A stretch of DNA of 64,000 nucleotides from Pseudarthrobacter sp. SSS035 (lineage in GTDB: Bacteria > Actinomycetota > Actinomycetes > Actinomycetales > Micrococcaceae): the NCBI RefSeq assembly GCF_023273875.1, contig NZ_CP096882.1:3844001-3908000 (forward strand), written 5' to 3'. A program made the position numbers and the translations under genes. Shown here piece after piece: positions 62,075 to 64,000 of the stretch (within the stretch, counting starts at the first letter, position 1; each line of letters begins with the position of its first letter). A model generated the notes under the pieces. That model had not been told where the DNA came from. It made no database searches and saw only the letters and a list, made by a program, of their open reading frames with translations.

Positions 62075-62382
62075 TGTCTGTGAGGATTGTGGTGGCTGGT
62101 CTGGGACTGGCTGGCAGAGTGGGTATTGGCCGTTCAGCCCCGTGGGATGTGACTCATTAAGTGTTTGGCCCTGCAAGGGGTGTCTTTGAATGGATCTGTC
62201 CATCCGCGGGGTTGGCGGCCGGTACCACCCGGCCCACCTCGGTAACTTGATCAGAAGGTTGTCCGCCTCTTTGGGGGCGTGGCTCGTCACAGTGTTGTTC
62301 CGAAGTGACCTCTACCCGGACTGGTACCGGCCGTGTACGGCCCTGACCATATCCGCGAATAGAGGAAGGTGCCAGAACCGCT
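62075..62382 (+). other. Non-coding left end of the IS110 element, candidate bridge RNA region
   Basis: This segment lacks a credible gene. It contains several short hairpins: ATGGA-TCTG-TCCAT (from about 62189), GGCCGG/CCCGGCC (62217 on), GTCAC-N14-GTGAC (62286-62309) and GGCCGT/ACGGCC (about 62329-62342). In IS110-group elements the left non-coding end encodes the bridge RNA whose two internal loops recognise donor and target DNA. I cannot fold it here; the call rests on position and visible stems. Confidence 0.4.
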
Positions 62383-63454
62383 ATGACTATCGTTGCTCAT
62401 TCCCGCCCTTTTGTCGTCGGCGTCGATACGCACGCCAAGAACCATGTCTACGCCATCATCACCGGCAACACCGGTGAGCTGACCGCCACCCGGGACTTCC
62501 CCACCACCGGGGCCGGCATTACCCGCGCAATCGCCTGGGTCGCGCGCCGCACCGGCGCTGATCTGGCGACCTTGTGGGTGATCGAGGGTGCTGCTTCCTA
62601 CGGCGCTCTGCTGGCCGGTTCCGTCGACGCCGCCGGCTACACGGTCGCCGAAGCCGCGCGCATGGATGCCCGAGCCCATCACGGGGTCGGCAAATCAGAT
62701 CCGCTCGACGCGCACCGGATCGCCGCAGCCGTCCTGCCCCTGGATGAGCAGCAACTGCGCCAGCCACGGCTGAACGAAGGAGTCCGAGCTGCCCTGCGGA
62801 TCCTGGTCACCGCACGGGAATCCATGACCACCGACCGTACCCGGGGCGTGAACGCGTTGACCGCCCTGCTCCGGGTCAACGACCTTGGCCTGGATGCGCG
62901 CAAACCCTTGACCGGAACCCAGATCACCGAAGCCTCCCGCTGGCGGGCCCGGGAAGAACCGCTGGCTCAGTCCGTTGCCCGCGCCGAAGCAGTCCGGCTG
63001 GCCAAACACATCACCGAACTCGACGCGGACATCAAAACCAACAACGACCAAATCACCGGACTGGTCGAAATCAGCGAAGCCGCACCCCTCCTCAAGGAGA
63101 CCGGGATCGGTCCCGTCACGGCCGCCATCTGCCTGAGCGTCTGGTCCCACCGGGGACGCGTCCATTCCGAGGCCGCCTTCGCGTCCCTGGCCGGAGCCAG
63201 CCCTATCCACGCCTCGTCAGGGAACACCGTCCGGCACAGACTCAACCGCGGCGGGCGACAGAACCCTGAACAAGGCCCTGCACATCATCGCCCTGAGCCG
63301 GATGACCTTCGAGCCCGCCACCATCGACTACGTCCAGAAACGCCAAGCCGAAGGACGAACAAAAAAGGAGATCCGCCGGTGCCTGAAACGCTATCTCGCC
63401 CGACGGATCTACCGAATACTCAACGCCGCAAACCCAGACCCCGGCCACGCTTGA
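62383..63454 (+). pseudogene. IS110-family transposase, frameshifted
   Basis: The N-terminal DEDD (RuvC-like) domain is intact: Asp15 in VGVDTHAKN, Glu68 in WVIEGAASYG, Asp106 and Asp109 in GKSDPLDAHRIAAA. The C-terminal domain reaches the serine motif ASSGNTVRHRLNRGG. After residue 290 the frame is lost: one extra G in the GCGGGC at 63251-63256 shifts it. Reading from 63254 in the shifted frame restores the family's ending, GDRTLNKALHIIALSRMTFE, to a TGA at 63454. The restored length is about 356 residues. Left unshifted, the protein runs to 63483 with a wrong tail. Confidence 0.85.
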
Positions 63455-63479
63455 CAACCATAGAAGGATCCTTTCGCGC

Positions 63480-64000
63480 TTAAGCCCGGCGGACCGGGAT
63501 GAACACCCTGGGCTGGTCCGTCCACGTTCCGGACAGCCGAGAGGTCGTGCGGCGCATGATCTGTTCAGAAGCGGCCCGGGCGGTGGCGGCGTCCCCGGCG
63601 GCAACCGCTTCGGCGAGATCGACGTGCCACTGCAGCGCCCCCTCATGGGGGTGGTCCGGCATCAGTCCGTGGACCGTGCGCCCCGTCAGCGTCTCCGCCA
63701 CCTGCCCCATCAGGTTGGCGAACATTTCGTTCCCCGATCCGGAGAGGAGGACGGAGTGAAACGCGATGTCCAGCTCCAGGAACTTCTGCGCGTCCCCGGA
63801 GTGGCCGGCGTCGCGCAGGGCATGGGCAATGTCCACCAGCTCACGCCGGAGCTGCGCCGGGGCATTGTTCGCGGCCAGCTCGGCAGCTGCGGGCTCGACG
63901 GCGGAACGCAGTTCGATCAGTGACCGCAGCTGGGCGCCGCGGGCGTCGCTGGACAGCCGCCAGCGGATGACCTGGGAATCGAAGGGGTTCCAGCGGCTCG
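63480..64000 (-). CDS. FadR/GntR-type regulator with FCD domain (partial, C-terminal part)
   Basis: About 173 codons of a GntR-superfamily regulator, whose N-terminal DNA-binding part lies beyond the right edge. It has the FCD ligand-binding domain: LIELRSAVEPAAAELAA, the Asp and His metal ligands in LDIAFHSVLLSGSGNEMF, and QWHVDLAEAVAAGDAATAR with the last His. Such proteins bind sugar acids or hydroxy acids. WNPFDSQVIRWRL is typical of gluconate-type regulators. Its stop TAA overlaps the presumed right end of the IS110 element, which may have replaced its original 3' end. Confidence 0.85.
   Translation of the reverse strand, partial: SRWNPFDSQVIRWRLSSDARGAQLRSLIELRSAVEPAAAELAANNAPAQLRRELVDIAHALRDAGHSGDAQKFLELDIAFHSVLLSGSGNEMFANLMGQVAETLTGRTVHGLMPDHPHEGALQWHVDLAEAVAAGDAATARAASEQIMRRTTSRLSGTWTDQPRVFIPVRRA

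Larger units (their letters stand above)
62068..63484 (+). mobile_element. IS110-family insertion sequence (approximate limits)
   Basis: A single IS110-type transposase reading frame (frameshifted) is flanked by about 315 bases of non-coding sequence upstream and 25-30 bases downstream, the typical asymmetric layout. GCTTAAG occurs at 62068-62074 and again at 63478-63484. IS110 elements do not duplicate long target sites but recombine at a short core (often CT), so this repeat is a plausible boundary pair; exact ends are not proven. The right copy overlaps the stop of the GntR-type gene. Confidence 0.6.

Noticed and set aside
63251..63366. Programmed frameshifting in the IS110 transposase
   Set aside because: IS110 elements are not known to use it, and GCGGGC is not a slippery heptamer; the A6 run at 63361 is not at the junction where the frame is lost.

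Overview
This window is a high-GC actinobacterial chromosome segment. It most resembles an Arthrobacter-type member of the Micrococcaceae. Support comes from the conserved block order (recG-rsmD, coaD-DUF177-rpmF-rnc-mutM-smc-ftsY, ffh, rpsP-khpA-rimM-trmD-rplS-lepB-rnhB-DUF2469-yraN-comM-dprA-xer). Actinobacterial marker families (DUF3515, DUF2469, DUF3145, DUF3052), a FasR-type regulator beside the fab genes, and a homodimeric-type AceE point the same way. Genus is an inference; no rRNA gene is present.

Layout. 1-6900: an NdgR-like IclR regulator (cut by the edge) divergent from leuCD, then murA, a lysophosphatidate acyltransferase, gpsA and ddl (leucine, phospholipid and cell-wall precursors). 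6900-22750: DUF3515 lipoprotein, thiL, a DAK2 protein, recG, rsmD, a reversed pair (spermidine-synthase-like protein and aminotransferase), coaD, DUF177 with an apparent ATT start, rpmF, rnc, mutM, smc, ftsY. 22750-29200: MFS exporter, amtB-glnB with GlnR-like boxes, zwf, ffh. 29300-33540: alpha/beta hydrolase-like protein without a nucleophile, thiC under a TPP riboswitch, a two-domain VOC protein and an unassigned small protein. 33600-43520: ribosome and RNA maturation genes, two signal peptidases, RNase HII, and DNA uptake/recombination genes. 43800-53750: DUF3145, fabF-acpP-fabH-fabD-fasR, aceE, DUF3052 and a peroxiredoxin. 53760-55273: a sirtuin, tRNA-Val and a small unassigned protein.

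55480-64000 is the accessory end. An IclR regulator, an MHS-type organic acid transporter, a D-2-hydroxyacid dehydrogenase, a beta-hydroxyacid dehydrogenase, a gluconate-5-dehydrogenase-like SDR and an L-idonate-5-dehydrogenase-like enzyme form an apparent sugar-acid module. Three copies of a GTTCA-N6-TGAAC-like element lie upstream of the regulator, upstream of the transporter, and between the divergent dehydrogenases, so they look like one regulon. An IS110-family element with a frameshifted transposase separates this module from a FadR/GntR regulator that runs off the right edge. Its roughly 300-base upstream non-coding segment is where an IS110-group bridge RNA would be expected.

I did not find a clear undescribed multi-gene defence or mobile system. 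The most useful leads are the IclR operator set, the IS110 remnant and its non-coding end, the ATT start of the DUF177 gene, the hydrolase-like protein without a catalytic serine, and the idonate dehydrogenase lacking the structural zinc cysteines.
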